Source of the DNA: Haliclona indistincta
Lineage: Eukaryota; Porifera; Demospongiae; Haplosclerida; Chalinidae
DNA: 64,000 nt
Assembly: GCA_964017065.1 (NCBI GenBank)
Contig: OZ024790.1
Location: forward strand, 9,442,387 to 9,506,386
Reading direction: 5' to 3'
The notes beneath the pieces are model-generated. The model searched no databases. It had not been told where the DNA came from and saw nothing but the letters and a program-made list of their open reading frames with translations. The translations under genes were made by a program, and so were the position numbers. Shown here in pieces: positions 23,101 through 36,498 of this stretch (the first letter of the stretch is position 1; every line of letters starts with the position of its first letter).

Positions 23101-26100
23101 ACACTCCAGATGAGTCTGGAAACTATGCTTTAGATGTCAGTTTTGATGAACAACCACTCACAGACTCTCCCTACGATGTGTATGTTCCAAAGAATGAGGA
23201 ATTTGCACTATCTGGTCCTGGACTCAGTCAGGCTGTGGTTGGTGAACCAAATGTGATAGACCTATTCAAAGACAATGTCAAACCAGATGATGTTGGAATG
23301 AAGTTTATGTCACCAAATGGAAAAGTGGTTCCTGTTGAGTGTGAGGTGAAACAAATCGACAAAGATCACTGTCAAATAGTGTATGTTCCAGAAGAAGAGG
23401 GAGCTCTCCTTGCTCTGCCACTATATGCTGGTGAACCAATTGGAAATGATCTTTCCATTGCTGTTGGCAATCCTTCAAAGTGCATTGTATCTGGACCTGG
23501 AATAGAGAGCAAGCTACTTGCTGGGAAGCGTACACACTTCACCATTGATGCCACACAAGCTGGTCTAGGCTCTCCTAAAGTAGTCATCACTACTCCAAGT
23601 GGTTTCAAACTGAGAAAGAAGATGAGGAAGACTAAACCAGGTGTGTATACAGTCAAGTACACTCCACGAATGGTTGGCCAACACCAAGTCTCTGTGAAAT
23701 ACAACAAGCGTCCAGTTGATGACTCGCCATATGCAGTGTCTGTCTTCAATCCTGATGCTGTCTTCTATAAACTTACAGAGCCACGTCCTGCTCCTTTCTG
23801 GAAATCTCTATTCAGAAGAAAAACTTCACGCACAGCCACTCTTGGAGAAACAGCAGAGATCAAGGTAGATGTAACAAGAGCTGGTTTAGGAGAAGAAGAG
23901 CTCAGTGTATCAGTCAAAGGTCCTACAGAGTGTTCTCTATCTTGCAGGCAAACCAAAGATGATATCTTGTTCTATGCTTGCTGTCCAGAAACACCTGGAA
24001 CATATAAACTACCAATAACCTATGCTGGATGCCAAATTAGCAGCAAAAAGCCAGTTCAAGTAACTTTCGTTGACCCATCAGCTGTAGATGTATCTGGGTC
24101 TGGAGTCACAGGAGATGGTATCAAGATACGACAACCTGCGGAAGTAATCATAGATACTTCAAAATCAGGCAGTGCTCCAGTTGAAGCAAAGGTTACTTTA
24201 CCATCAGGAAAAGTGGACACTCTCAAACTGCAACCAAAAGACGAGCAACATCCTGAGGTTCTAGTGGCCAACTATAAACCAAACGAATCAGGAGTGTATG
24301 CTCTAGGTGTCACCTTCAATGATCAACCACTTGCAGACTCTCCCTACGCGGTGTATGTGCCAAAGAATGAAGAGATAGCACTGTGTGGTCCTGGGCTCAG
24401 TCAAGCTGTGGTAGATGAACCAAACATACTCGATATGTTTTTAGACAACATGGAACCAGAAAATTTAGAAATGAAGTTTGCCACACCAGAAGGACAAGAA
24501 ATCCCTGTCGATTGCTCAATTGTGCCAATAAATGAAGATCATTGCCAAGTACAGTATGTACCACAAGAAGAAACAACATTGTGTGCTCTTCCTCTGTATG
24601 CTGGAGAACCGATAGGAGCAAAGATTCCAATTGATGTTGCCTGTCCAGCAAAATGCAAAGCATCTGGTCCTGGACTAGAGAGTAAGCTAACAGCAGGAGA
24701 TGAGACATGGTTTACAGTGGATACCTCAGAAGCTGGTCCTGGTGCTTTGAAGGTCTGTGTAGCCACTCCAGACAATGTGCCTATCAAGATACACTCAACT
24801 GAAGAGAAACCAGGAGTTGAGAAGGTCACATACACTCCAACAATCGGAGGAGACTATGAAGTCGCAGTTACTTACAATGATGCTGATATTCCAGGCTCTC
24901 CATTCCCTGTTTCTGTCATCAATCCTAAAGCAGTGTCACGAGACTTGATCTCTTCTCCACGAATCACCCTTGGTGAGCCAGTAGAGCTTGAAGTAGACAC
25001 AAGCGAAGCTGGTGAAGGAGACCTTGATTACTCCGTTGAGGGACCAGTAGAGTGCCCTATTGATGTATGCGATCATGGAGATGGAACTCAAACTCTCTCC
25101 TTTACTCCAACTGCTATAGGCACATACCATGTTCCTATTTCCTTCGCTGGTCTGCCCATTTTTGATGAACCAATTGAAGTTACTGTAACCGATCCTTCAG
25201 CTGTTGAAGTGTCTGGTCCTGGAGTCACAGGAGATGGTATCAAGCTCAATCAACCAGCTGAGGTGATCGTAGACACATCCAAGTCAGGAAGTGCACCAGT
25301 AGAAGCCAAAGTCACTTTACCGTCAGGAGAAGTGGACACTCTCAAATTCCAACCAAAGGATGAGCAGCATCCTGAGGTGCTGGTAGCCAGCTACACTCCA
25401 GATGAGTCTGGGAACTATGCATTGGATGTCAGTTTTGATGACGAGCCACTCACAGACTCTCCCTACGATGTGTATGTACCAAAGAACGAGGAATTTGCAA
25501 TATCTGGTCCTGGACTCAGTCAGGCTGTGGTCGATGAACCAAATGTGATAGATCTATTCAAAGACAATGTTAAACCAGATGATGTTGGAATGAAGTTTAT
25601 GTCACCAAATGGAAAAGTGGTTCCTGTTGAGTGTGAGGTGAAACAAATCGACAAAGATCACTGCCAGATTGTATACATTCCTGAAGAAGAGGGAGCTCTC
25701 CTTGCTCTGCCACTTTATGCCAATGAACCAATTGGTAATGAACTTTCAATTGCAGTTGCCAAACCTTCAAAGTGCATTGTATCTGGACCTGGAGTAGAAA
25801 GCAAGCTACTTGTTGGAAAGCGTACACAGTTCACCATTGATGCCACACAAGCTGGTCCAGGCTCTCCTAAAGTAGTCATCACTACTCCAAGTGGTTTCAA
25901 ACTGAGAAAGAAGATGAGGAAGACTAAACTAGGTGTGTATACAGTCAAGTACACTCCACGTATGGTTGGCCAACACCAAGTCTCTGTGAAATACAACAAG
26001 CGTCCAGTTGGTGGCTCACCATATGCAGTATCCGTCTTCAATCCATATGCTGTCTCTTCTAAGTTAATAGGACCACGTTTAATTCCAGTTGGTGAGAACA

Positions 26101-29100
26101 TTTCTTTTGCTGTTGATGTTGCCAAAGCTGGTGAGGGAGAACTGAACGTTTCAGTTCTTGGTCCAGAGGAATGCAAAATTGATGCTAAACCCACAGACAA
26201 AGATGACAGCTACATCTTCAGCTTTGCACCTACTAGCACTGGAATGTATGAACTGCCAGTCACTTTCGATAGTCTGCCGACTTCTAGAAAACCAGCATCT
26301 GTTATCATCACAGACATCTCTAAGGTAGTAGCGTCAGGTTCAGGAGTTACTGGCAAAGGTGCTCTACTTGGTACTCGAGCTGATGTGATTGTTGACACCA
26401 CCGAGTCAGGTCCTGCTCCTGTCAAAGTCATGCTCACTAGGCCATCCAAAAAGCCCAAGCGCTTACGAATGAAGCCAAAGGAGAATGAGCCTGATGTGCT
26501 TGTTGGTCATTACACTCCACGACGATCTGGACACTACCTTGTTCAAATCACCTTTGGAAATGAGCCACTCCCACAATCACCTTATCGTGTGTACATTGCT
26601 AGCAAAGGAGATATCAAAATTGCTGGCCAAGGAGCGAGTGTTGCTGCCATTGGAGAAGAGAATGTCATTGATTTCTTCATGGAAAATGTAGATGAAGCTG
26701 ACATAGGTCTTGAGCTAACTACAGCAGATGAAGAAAAGCGACCAGTGCACTACACTATGGAAAAAGTGGCCGATGATCACTGTAGGATCAAGTATTCTCC
26801 AGAAGTAGAAGCTCCAATGGATGCTTGTTTTTGCTATGCCGGAAGTCCGGTTAGAACACTGTCTATTTCAACAGTTGATCCGTCCAAGTGTATCGTAACC
26901 ACACCTGACATGCCCCTTGCTGTTGGTCGAGCAGCTAGGTACACTGTAGATACCAATGGCGCTGGTAAAGGAGCGGTTACTGGAGTAGTTGTGATGGCTA
27001 ATGAAACCAAAGTGGATGCTATCATTGATGAAACAAGTACAGCTGGTGTCTACAATGCAACCTTTACTCCAATTTGCGCAGGTCAAGCATCTGTAACACT
27101 ATTATATTCGGGACTTAAGATCGGAGATTCTCCTTACCAAGCTCAAGTAGTTGACATTTCTGCTATTGCTGTTAGTGGTCTCGATAAAAAACCAGTATTA
27201 GTTGGTGAAAAATTAGACTTGCAAGTAGATGCTTCAGCTGTTGGCCCCGGGAAAGTTGAAGCAACTATAGCTGCTCCTGATGGCCAGCCAATACCTGCTG
27301 AAGTAACAAAGGTAGACGAAAACCAGTATGCTGTTAGCTGTACTCCTGAAGAAGTAGGAGAACACAACATTGTGTTGTCCTACGCTGGTTACAGACTTCC
27401 TGATGCTCCATATGAAGTCGGTGCCTGCAATCCAGCTGCTGTAGAATGCACTGTCGACACTCCCAGCATAGCTACACTTGGAGAAACGACAGAAGTCAAA
27501 GTGGACGTCAGTAATGCTGGCTTAGGAGAGGAAGAACTTGAAGTATCTCTTGAAGGTCCAGTTGAGTGTCCTCTATCTTGCAAACAAATCGAAGATGATG
27601 TTGTATACTACTCCTTCCAACCAGAAGAACCTGGAACTTACACAGTTCCAATCTGCTATGCAGGATGCCCCATTAGCAAAGAACCGATACAAGTGACTTT
27701 CGTAGACCCAACTGCAGTAGATGTGTCTGGTCCTGGAGTCACAGGAGATGGTATCAAGCTCCACCAACCAGCTGAGGTGGTTATTGACACAACTAAGTCA
27801 GGCCAAGCACCAGTTGAGGCCAAAGTCACTTTACCGTCAGGAGAAGTGGACACTCTCAAACTCCAACCACAAGACGAGCAGCATCCTGAGGTGCTGGTAG
27901 CCAGCTACACTCCAGATGAGTCAGGAACTTATGCTCTTGGTATTAGCTTCAATGACCAGCCACTTGCAGACTCTCCCTACGCTGTGTATGTTCCAAAGAA
28001 TGAAGAGATAGCACTTTCTGGTCCTGGGCTCAGTCAAGCTGTGGTAGATGAACCAAACATAATCGATCTCTTTATGGACAACATGAAACCAGAAGATGTT
28101 GAAATGAAATTTGCCACACCAGATGGGCAGGAAATTCCTGTAGACTGCTCAATAAAGCCAATAAATGAAGATCACTGCCAAGTACAGTATGTACCACAAG
28201 AAGAAACAACATTGTGTGCTCTTCCTCTGTATGCTGGAGAACCGATTGGAGAGAAACTTTCAGTTGAAGCCGGCTGTCCAGCAAAATGCAAAGCATCTGG
28301 TCCTGGACTTGAGGGTAAGCTAACAGCAGGAGATGAGACATGGTTTACAGTGGATACCTCTGAAGCTGGCCCTGGTGCTTTGAACGTGCGTGTAGCTTCT
28401 CCCGATAAGATACCTGTCACGATAAGCACTACCGAAGAGAAACCAGGAGTTGAGAAGGTCACATACACTCCAACAATCGGAGGAGACTATGAAGTCGCAG
28501 TTACTTACAATGATGCTGATATTCCAGGCTCTCCATTCCCTGTTTCTGTCATCAATCCTAAAGCAGTCACACGAGATTTGATCTCTTCTCCACGAATCAC
28601 CCTTGGTGAGCCAGTAGAGCTTGAAGTAGACACAAGTGAAGCTGGTGAAGGAGACCTTGATTACTCCGTTGAGGGACCAGTAGAGTGTCCTATCGATGTA
28701 TGCGATCATGGAGACGGTGCACAAACTCTCTCCTTTACTCCAACTGCTATAGGTACATACCACGTTCCCATTTCGTATGCTGATCTACCAGTCTTTGAGA
28801 AACCAATTGAAATCAATGTAACCGATCCTTCAGCTGTTGAAGTGTCTGGTCCTGGAGTCACAGGAGATGGTATCAAGCTCCATCAACCAGCTGAGGTGAT
28901 CGTAGACACATCCAAGTCAGGAAGTGCACCAGTAGAAGCCAAAGTCACTTTACCGTCAGGAGAAGTGGACACTCTCAAATTCCAACCAAAAGATGAGCAA
29001 CATCCTGAGGTGCTGGTGGCCAGCTACACTCCAGATGAGTCTGGAAACTATGCTTTAGATGTCAGTTTTGATGACGAGCCACTCACAGACTCTCCTTACG

Positions 29101-32100
29101 ATGTGTATGTTCCAAAGAATGACGAATTTGCACTATCTGGTCCTGGACTCAGTCAGGCTGTGGTCGATGAACCAAATGTGATAGATCTATTCAAAGACAA
29201 TGTTAAACCAGACGATGTTGAAATGAAGTTTTTGTCGCCGAAGGGGGTTGTTCCATTTGAGTGTGAGGTAAAGGAAATTGACAAAGATCACTGCCAGATT
29301 GTATACATTCCAGAAGAAGAGGGAGCTCTTCTTGCTCGTCCTCTATATGCTGGTGAACCAATCGGTCACGATCTTTCCATTGCTGTTGGCAATCCTTCAA
29401 AGTGCATTGTATCTGGACCTGGAATAGAGAGCAAGCTACTTGCTGGGAAGCGTACACACTTCACCATTGATGCCACACAAGCTGGTCCAGGCTCTCCTAA
29501 AGTAATCATCACTACTCCAAGTGGTTTCAAACTGAGAAAGAAGATGAGGAAGACTAAACTAGGTGTGTATACAGTCAAGTACACTCCACGAATGGTTGGC
29601 CAACACCAAGTCTCTGTGAAATACAACAAGCGTCCAGTTGATGACTCGCCATATGCAGTGTCTGTCTTCAATCCTGATGCTGTCTTCTATAAACTTACAG
29701 AGCCACGTCCTGCTCCTTTCTGGAAATCTCTATTCAGAAGAAAAACTTCACGCACAGCCACTCTTGGAGAAACAGCAGAGATCAAGGTAGATGTAACAAG
29801 AGCTGGTCTAGGAGAAGAAGAGCTCAGTGTATCAGTCGAAGGTCCTACAGAGTGTTCTCTATCTTGCAGGCAAACCAAAGATGATATCTTGTTCTATGCT
29901 TGCTGTCCAGAAACACCTGGAACATATAAACTACCAATAACCTACGCTGGATGCCAAATTAGCAGCAAAAAGCCAGTTCAAGTAACTTTCGTTGACCCAT
30001 CAGCTGTAGATGTATCTGGGTCTGGAGTCACAGGAGATGGTATCAAGATACGACAACCTGCTGAAGTGATCATAGATACCTCAAAATCAGGCAGTGCTCC
30101 AGTTGAAGCAAAGGTTACTTTACCATCAGGAAAAGTGGACACTCTCAAACTGCAACCAAAAGACGAGCAACATCCTGAGGTTCTAGTGGCCAACTATAAA
30201 CCAAAAGAATCAGGAATTCATGCTCTTGATATCAGTTTTGATGACCAGCCTCTCGCCGAGTCTCCCTACGCTGTGTATGTTCCAAAGAATGATGAGATAG
30301 CACTTTCTGGTCCTGGTCTCAGTCAAGCTGTGGTAGATGAACCAAACATAATCGATCTCTTTATGGACAACATGAAACCAGAAGATGTGGAAATGAAATT
30401 TGCTTCACCCGAAGGACAAGAAATTCCTCTCGATTGCTCAATTGTGCCAGTAAATGAAGATCACTGCCAAGTGCAGTATGTGCCACAAGAAGAAACAACA
30501 TTGTGTGCTCTTCCTCTGTATGCTGGAGAACCGATAGGAGCAAAGATTCCAATTGATGTTGCCTGTCCAGCAAAATGCAAAGCATCTGGTCCTGGACTAG
30601 AGTGTAAGCTAACAGCAGGAGATGAGACATGGTTTACAGTGGACACCTCAGAAGCTGGTCCTGGAGCTTTGAAGGTGTGTGTGACCACTCCCGATAATGT
30701 GCCTATCAAGATACACTCAACTGAAGAGAAACCAGGAGTTGAGAAGGTCAGATACACTCCAACAATCGGAGGAGACTATGAAGTCGCAGTTACTTACAAT
30801 GATGCTGATATTCCAGGCTCTCCATTCCCTGTTTCTGTCATCAATCCTAAAGCAGTGTCACGAGATTTGATCTCTTCTCCACGAATCACCCTTGGTGAGC
30901 CAGTAGAGCTTAAAGTAGACACAAGCGAAGCTGGTAAAGGAGACCTTGATTACTCCGTCGAGGGACCAGTAGAGTGCCCTATCGATGTATGCGATCATGG
31001 AGACGGTGCACAAACTCTCTCCTTTACTCCAACTGCTATAGGTACATACCATGTTCCTATTTCCTTCGCTGGTCTGCCTGTTTTTGATGAACCAATTGAA
31101 GTAACTGTAACCGATCCTTCAGCTGTTGAAGTGTCTGGTCCTGGAGTCACAGGAGATGGTATCAAGCTCCATCAACCAGCTGAGGTGGTCGTAGACACTT
31201 CCAAGTCAGGAAGTGCACCAGTAGAAGCCAAAGTCACTTTACCGTCAGGAGAAGTGGACACTCTCAAATTCCAACCAAAGGATGAGCAGCATCCTGAGGT
31301 GCTGGTAGCCAGCTACACTCCAGATGAGTCTGGAAACTATGCTTTAGATGTCAGTTTTGATGACGAGCCACTCACAGACTCTCCCTACGATGTGTATGTT
31401 CCAAAGAACGAGGAATTTGCACTATCTGGTCCTGGACTCAGTCAGGCTGCGGTCAACGAACCAAATGTGATAGATCTTTTCAAAGACAATGTCAAACCAG
31501 ATGATGTTGGAATGAAGTTTATGTCACCAAATGGTAAAGTGGTTCCTGTTGAGTGTGAGGTGAAACAAATCGACAAAGATCACTGCCAGATTGTATACAT
31601 TCCAGAAGAAGAGGGAGCTCTCCTTGCTTTGCCACTTTATGCCAATGAACCAATTGGTAATGAAGTATCAATTGCAGTTGCCAAACCTTCAAAGTGCATT
31701 GTATCTGGACCAGGAGTAGAAAGCAAGCTACTTGCTGGAAAGCGTACACACTTCACCATTGATGCCACACAAGCTGGTCCAGGCTCTCCTAAAGTAGTCA
31801 TCACTACTCCAAGTGGTTTCAAACTGAGAAAGAAGATGAGGAAGACTAAACTAGGTGTGTATACAGTCAAGTACACTCCACGAATGGTTGGCCAACACCA
31901 AGTCTCTGTGAAATACAACAAGCGTCCAGTTGATGACTCGCCATATGCAGTGTCTGTCTTCAATCCTGATGCTGTCTTCTATAAACTTACAGAGCCACGT
32001 CCTGCTCCTTTCTGGAAATCTCTATTCAGAAGAAAAACTCCATACACAGCCACTCTTGGAGAAACAGCAGAGATCAAGGTAGATGTAAAAAGAGCTGGTT

Positions 32101-35100
32101 TAGGAGAAGAAGAGCTCAGTGTATCAGTCGAAGGTCCTACAGAGTGTTCTCTATCTTGCAGGCAAACCAAAGATGATATCTTGTTCTATGCTTGCTGTCC
32201 AGAAACACCTGGAACATATAAACTACCAATAACCTATGCTGGATGCCAAATTAGCAGCAAAAAGCCAGTTCAAGTGACTTTCGTTGACCCATCAGCTGTA
32301 GACGTATCTGGGTCTGGAGTCACAGGAGATGGTATCAAGATACGACAACCTGCTGAAGTAGTCATAGATACCTCAAAATCAGGCAGTGCTCCAGTTGAAG
32401 CAAAGGTTACTTTACCATCAGGAAAAGTGGACACTCTCAAACTGCAACCAAAAGACGAGCAACATCCTGAGGTTCTAGTGGCCAACTATAAACCAAAAGA
32501 ATCAGGAATTCATGCTCTTGATATCAGTTTTGATGACCAGCCTCTCGCTGAGTCTCCCTACGCTGTGTATGTTCCAAAGAATGATGAGATAGCACTTTCT
32601 GGTCCTGGTCTCAGTCAAGCTGTGGTAGATGAACCAAACATAATCGATCTCTTTATGGACAACATGAAACCAGAAGATGTTGAAATGAAGTTTGCTTCAC
32701 CCGAAGGACAAGAAATTCCTATAGATTGCTCAATTGTGCCAGTAAATGAAGATCATTGCCAAGTACAGTATGTACCACAAGAAGAAACAACATTGTGTGC
32801 TCTTCCTCTGTATGCTGGAGAACCGATAGGAGCAAAGATTCCAATTGATGTTGCCTGTCCAGCAAAATGCAAAGCATCTGGTCCTGGACTAGAGAGTAAG
32901 CTACCAGCAGGAGATGAGACATGGTTTACAGTGGACACCTCAGAAGCCGGCCCTGGAGCTTTGAAGGTCTGTGTAGCCACTCCCGATAATGTGCCTATCA
33001 AGATACACACAACTGAAGAGAAACCAGGAGTTGAGAAGGTCACATACACTCCAACAATCGGAGGAGACTATGAAGTCGCAGTTACTTACAATGATGCTGA
33101 TATTCCAGGCTCTCCATTCCCTGTTTCTGTCATCAATCCTAAAGCAGTCACACGAGACTTGATCTCTTCTCCACGAATCACCCTTGGTGAGCCAGTAGAG
33201 CTTGAAGTAGACACAAGCGAAGCTGGTGAAGGAGACCTTGATTACTCCGTCGAGGGACCAGTAGAGTGCCCTATCGATGTATGCGATCATGGAGATGGAA
33301 CTCAAACTCTCTCCTTTACTCCAACTGCTATAGGCACATACCATGTTCCTATTTCCTTCGCTGGTCTGCCTATTTTTGACGAACCAATTGAAGTAACAGT
33401 AACCGATCCTTCAGCTGTTGAAGTGTCTGGTCCTGGAGTCACAGGAGATGGTATCAAGCTCAATCAACCAGCTGAGGTGATCGTAGACACATCCAAGTCA
33501 GGAAGTGCACCAGTAGAAGCCAAAGTCACTTTACCGTCAGGAGAAGTGGACACTCTCAAATTCAAACCAAAGGATGAGCAGCATCCTGAGGTACTGGTAG
33601 CCAGCTACACTCCAGATGATTCTGGAAACTATGCTTTAGATGTCAGTTTTGATGACGAGCCACTCACAGACTCTCCCTACGATGTGTATGTTCCAAAGAA
33701 CGAGGAATTTGCACTATCTGGTCCTGGACTCAGTCAGGCTGCGGTTGGTGAACCAAATGTGATAGATCTTTTCAAAGACAATGTTAAACCAGATGATGTT
33801 GGAATGAAGTTTATGTCACCAAATGGAAAAGTGGTTCCTGTTGAGTGTGAGGTGAAACAAATCGACAAAGATCACTGCCAGATTGTATACATTCCTGAAG
33901 AAGAGGGAGCTCTCCTTGCTTTGCCACTTTATGCCAATGAACCAATTGGTAATGAACTTTCAATTGCAGTTGCCAAACCTTCAAAGTGCATTGTATCTGG
34001 ACCAGGAGTAGAGAGCAAGCTACTTGCTGGAAAGCGTACACAGTTCACCATTGATGCCACAAAAGCTGGTCCAGGCTCTCCTAAAGTAGTCATCACTACT
34101 CCAAGTGGTTTCAAACTGAGAAAGAAGATGAGGAAGACTAAACTAGGTATGTATACAGTCAAATACACTCCACGTATGGTTGGTCAACACCAAGTTTCTG
34201 TGAAATACAACAAGCGTCCAGTTGGTGGCTCACCATATGCAGTATCCGTCTTCAATCCATATGCTGTCTCCTCTAAGTTAATAGGACCACGTTTAATTCC
34301 AGTTGGTGAGAACATTTCTTTTGCTGTCGATGTTGCCAAAGCTGGTGAGGGAGAACTGAACGTTTCAGTTCTTGGTCCTGAGGAATGCAAAATTGATGCT
34401 AAACCCACAGACAAAGATGACAGCTACATCTTCAGCTTTGCACCTACTAGCACTGGAATGTATGAACTGCCAGTCACTTTCGATAGTCTGCCGACTTCTA
34501 GAAAACCAGCATCTGTTATCATCACAGACATCTCTAAGGTAGTAGCGTCAGGTTCAGGAGTTACTGGTAAAGGTGCTCTACTTGGTAGTCGAACTGATGT
34601 GATTGTTGACACCACCGAGTCAGGTCCTGCTCCTGTCAAAGTGATGCTCACTAGACCATCCAAAAAGCCCAAGCGCTTACGAATGAAGCCAAAGAAGAAT
34701 CAGCCTGATGTGCTTGTTGGTCATTACACTCCACGACGATCTGGACACTACCTTGTTCAAATCACCTTTGGAAATGAGCCACTCCCACAATCACCTTATC
34801 GTGTCTACATTGCTAGCGCCGGTGACATCAGAATAGATGGTCCAGGAGCGATTTGTGCAGCTGCAGGACAAGAGAATGTCATTGATTTCTTCATGGAGAA
34901 CGTAGATGAAGCTGACATTGGTCTTGACATGACTACAGGTGATGAAGAAAAGAAACCAATACCTTACACCATCGAGAAGGTGGCTGATGACCATTGCCAG
35001 ATCAAGTATACTCCAGAAGTAGAGGCGCCCATTGATGCTAACTTCAGCTATGCTGGTATGCCCGTTAAAAAGTTAGCTATTGCCCCAGTTGATCCGTCCA

Positions 35101-35915
35101 AGTGTGTAGTAACCACACCTGACATGCCCCTTGCTGTTGGTCGAGCAGCCAGGTACACTGTAGATACCAATGGCGCTGGTAAAGGAACAGTTACTGGAGT
35201 AGCTGTGATGGCTAATGAAACCAAAGTGGATGCTGTCGTTGAGGAGACGATTACAGCTGGTGTCTTCAATGTAGATTTCACTCCTACTTGTGACGGTCAA
35301 GCAACCATGACACTTCTGTACTCCGGAATAAAGATTGGAGAGTCTCCGTACTCTGTTGAAATAATTGACATATCAGGAATATCTGTTAGCGGTCTTGATG
35401 GAGAACCAACCTTGGTAGGCGACAAGTTAGAATTCCGAGTTGATACATCAGCTGTTAGCAGAGATGGAAATCTGAAGGCATTTATAGAAGGACTAGATGA
35501 GGATTGTGTTGCTCTCGACAAAGAGGAAGATGGAAAATACTCAGGCTCTTTCACTACTACCAATCCAGGAGAATATCAGCTTCATATCCTATACTCTGAC
35601 CTTGAGATTGCTGGGTCACCTTTCCTTTGCCCTTTCAAACGGCCAGAACCCGATGCTTCCAAAGTGATACTACTGGATGTTGATCAACCAGGCAAATTTA
35701 CAGTAGATGCCAGAAACGGAGGAGGAAATGGTGTTCTTGAAGTATCCGTCTTCGGTGCGTATGTTCCAGCTCATCGCATTGCAGTGGAGCACAATGGCGA
35801 CTTCACCTTCAATGTGACCTACGATCTTCCTAAACGCATGGAAACAACCATCAGTGTGAAATGGCATGGCATCCATGTGTGCAACAGTCCATTCACTGTA
35901 ATCTTTGACAACTGA
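17170..35915 (+). CDS. Filamin 2: giant filamin, two CH domains plus 59 Ig-filamin repeats
   Basis: The predicted protein has 5,837 residues, more than twice the ~2,600 of vertebrate filamins. I place the start codon across an intron: AT at 17170-17171, then G at 17229, giving MSVSPEAVGSEDW. That matches the position of the filamin 1 start. Coding exons are 17170-17171, 17229-17515 (CH1), 18262-18422, 18549-18737 (CH2) and 19041-35915 (TGA). The last exon is 16,875 bp without a break and encodes the whole rod. I count 59 repeats: 8 single N-terminal ones, 48 in twelve four-repeat modules, two linking repeats (numbers 29 and 58) and a dimerisation-type last repeat. Modules recur as larger units, listed separately. 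Some repeats carry strongly basic inserts (WKSLFRRKTSRT; KLRKKMRKTK). The usual actin-binding motifs are present (FTRWCNERL, DWNDGILVAALVDAVAPGLC). No frameshift was found. Confidence 0.95.
21507..27431 (+). repeat. Filamin 2 rod, super-repeat block I (21 Ig repeats)
   Basis: This block covers repeats 9-29: five four-repeat modules in the order A1, A2, A3, A2, A4, then one linking repeat. Each module is a variable first repeat followed by the same B, C and D types (about 1.1 kb). The first module starts at 21507, the A2 modules at 22632 and 24924, A3 at 23751 and A4 at 26043. The spacing of the two A2 modules, 2,292 bp, defines an eight-repeat unit. All borders lie on codon boundaries. Confidence 0.9.
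27432..35654 (+). repeat. Filamin 2 rod, super-repeat block II (29 Ig repeats)
   Basis: This block is a second copy of block I with one extra eight-repeat unit. It covers repeats 30-58, with module order A1, A2, A3, A2, A3, A2, A4 and a linking repeat. A1 starts at 27432, A2 modules at 28557, 30846 and 33138 (periods 2,289 and 2,292 bp), A3 modules at 29673 and 31965 (period 2,292 bp), and A4 at 34257. Long runs of DNA are identical or nearly so between the blocks, for example from ~21532 and from ~27457 for the start of A1. This implies recent duplication or ongoing gene conversion. Confidence 0.9.
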
Positions 35916-36498
35916 ACCTTATTACTTATCAATTTGAATTACTTTTAGCAAACTATCTAGACAGTTTTTAAACCTTCAGAACTGCCTCATTAGTTGTGAT
36001 TACATGTAGTAAGTCATTGACTAGAATTATTCATTAAAATGTGTACATTAAAATTATCATTGATGTTGAAGAGCAACGTACAGCGCAAATATCCAACATA
36101 ATTATAGTCGGTGTAAAAAATTTTATTACGTTTTCTTGTGTTGAGAATACGGCTTATACTGTTGTTGCTATTGACAATGCATTGTTTTTAGATAACGAAA
36201 TAGTTTCGGGAGTGAATATACAAATTTCACCTTATAGACACGTTGAGAATAATTTAGCACCTGCACCACACATACACACAGCTATAGATAATATATGATA
36301 CAGCTATAGCATGTGATCATTAGTGACTGTTTTGTGAGTACTAGTGCACATGTATACATAGTGTGACATATCACATCACTTCCGATCAGGTACTGGTTGT
36401 GCAAACAGCTACTGGTTGTACAAGCAGCTACATAACCATGTTTAGTCAAAATAATTGCATTCATTGCAAGGAATTCTGCTGCTTCAATACACACCATC
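35916..36498. other. Filamin 2 3' flank
   Basis: This 583-bp spacer contains the 3' untranslated region of filamin 2 and the upstream region of the first ML-domain gene. I see no AATAAA close to the stop and no gene. Confidence 0.45.

Noticed and set aside
19955..34672. Many antisense open frames of 60-160 codons across the filamin 2 rod, several nearly identical to each other
   Set aside because: They are mirror frames of the repeated sense coding sequence and recur because the sense repeats recur. They have no independent motif.
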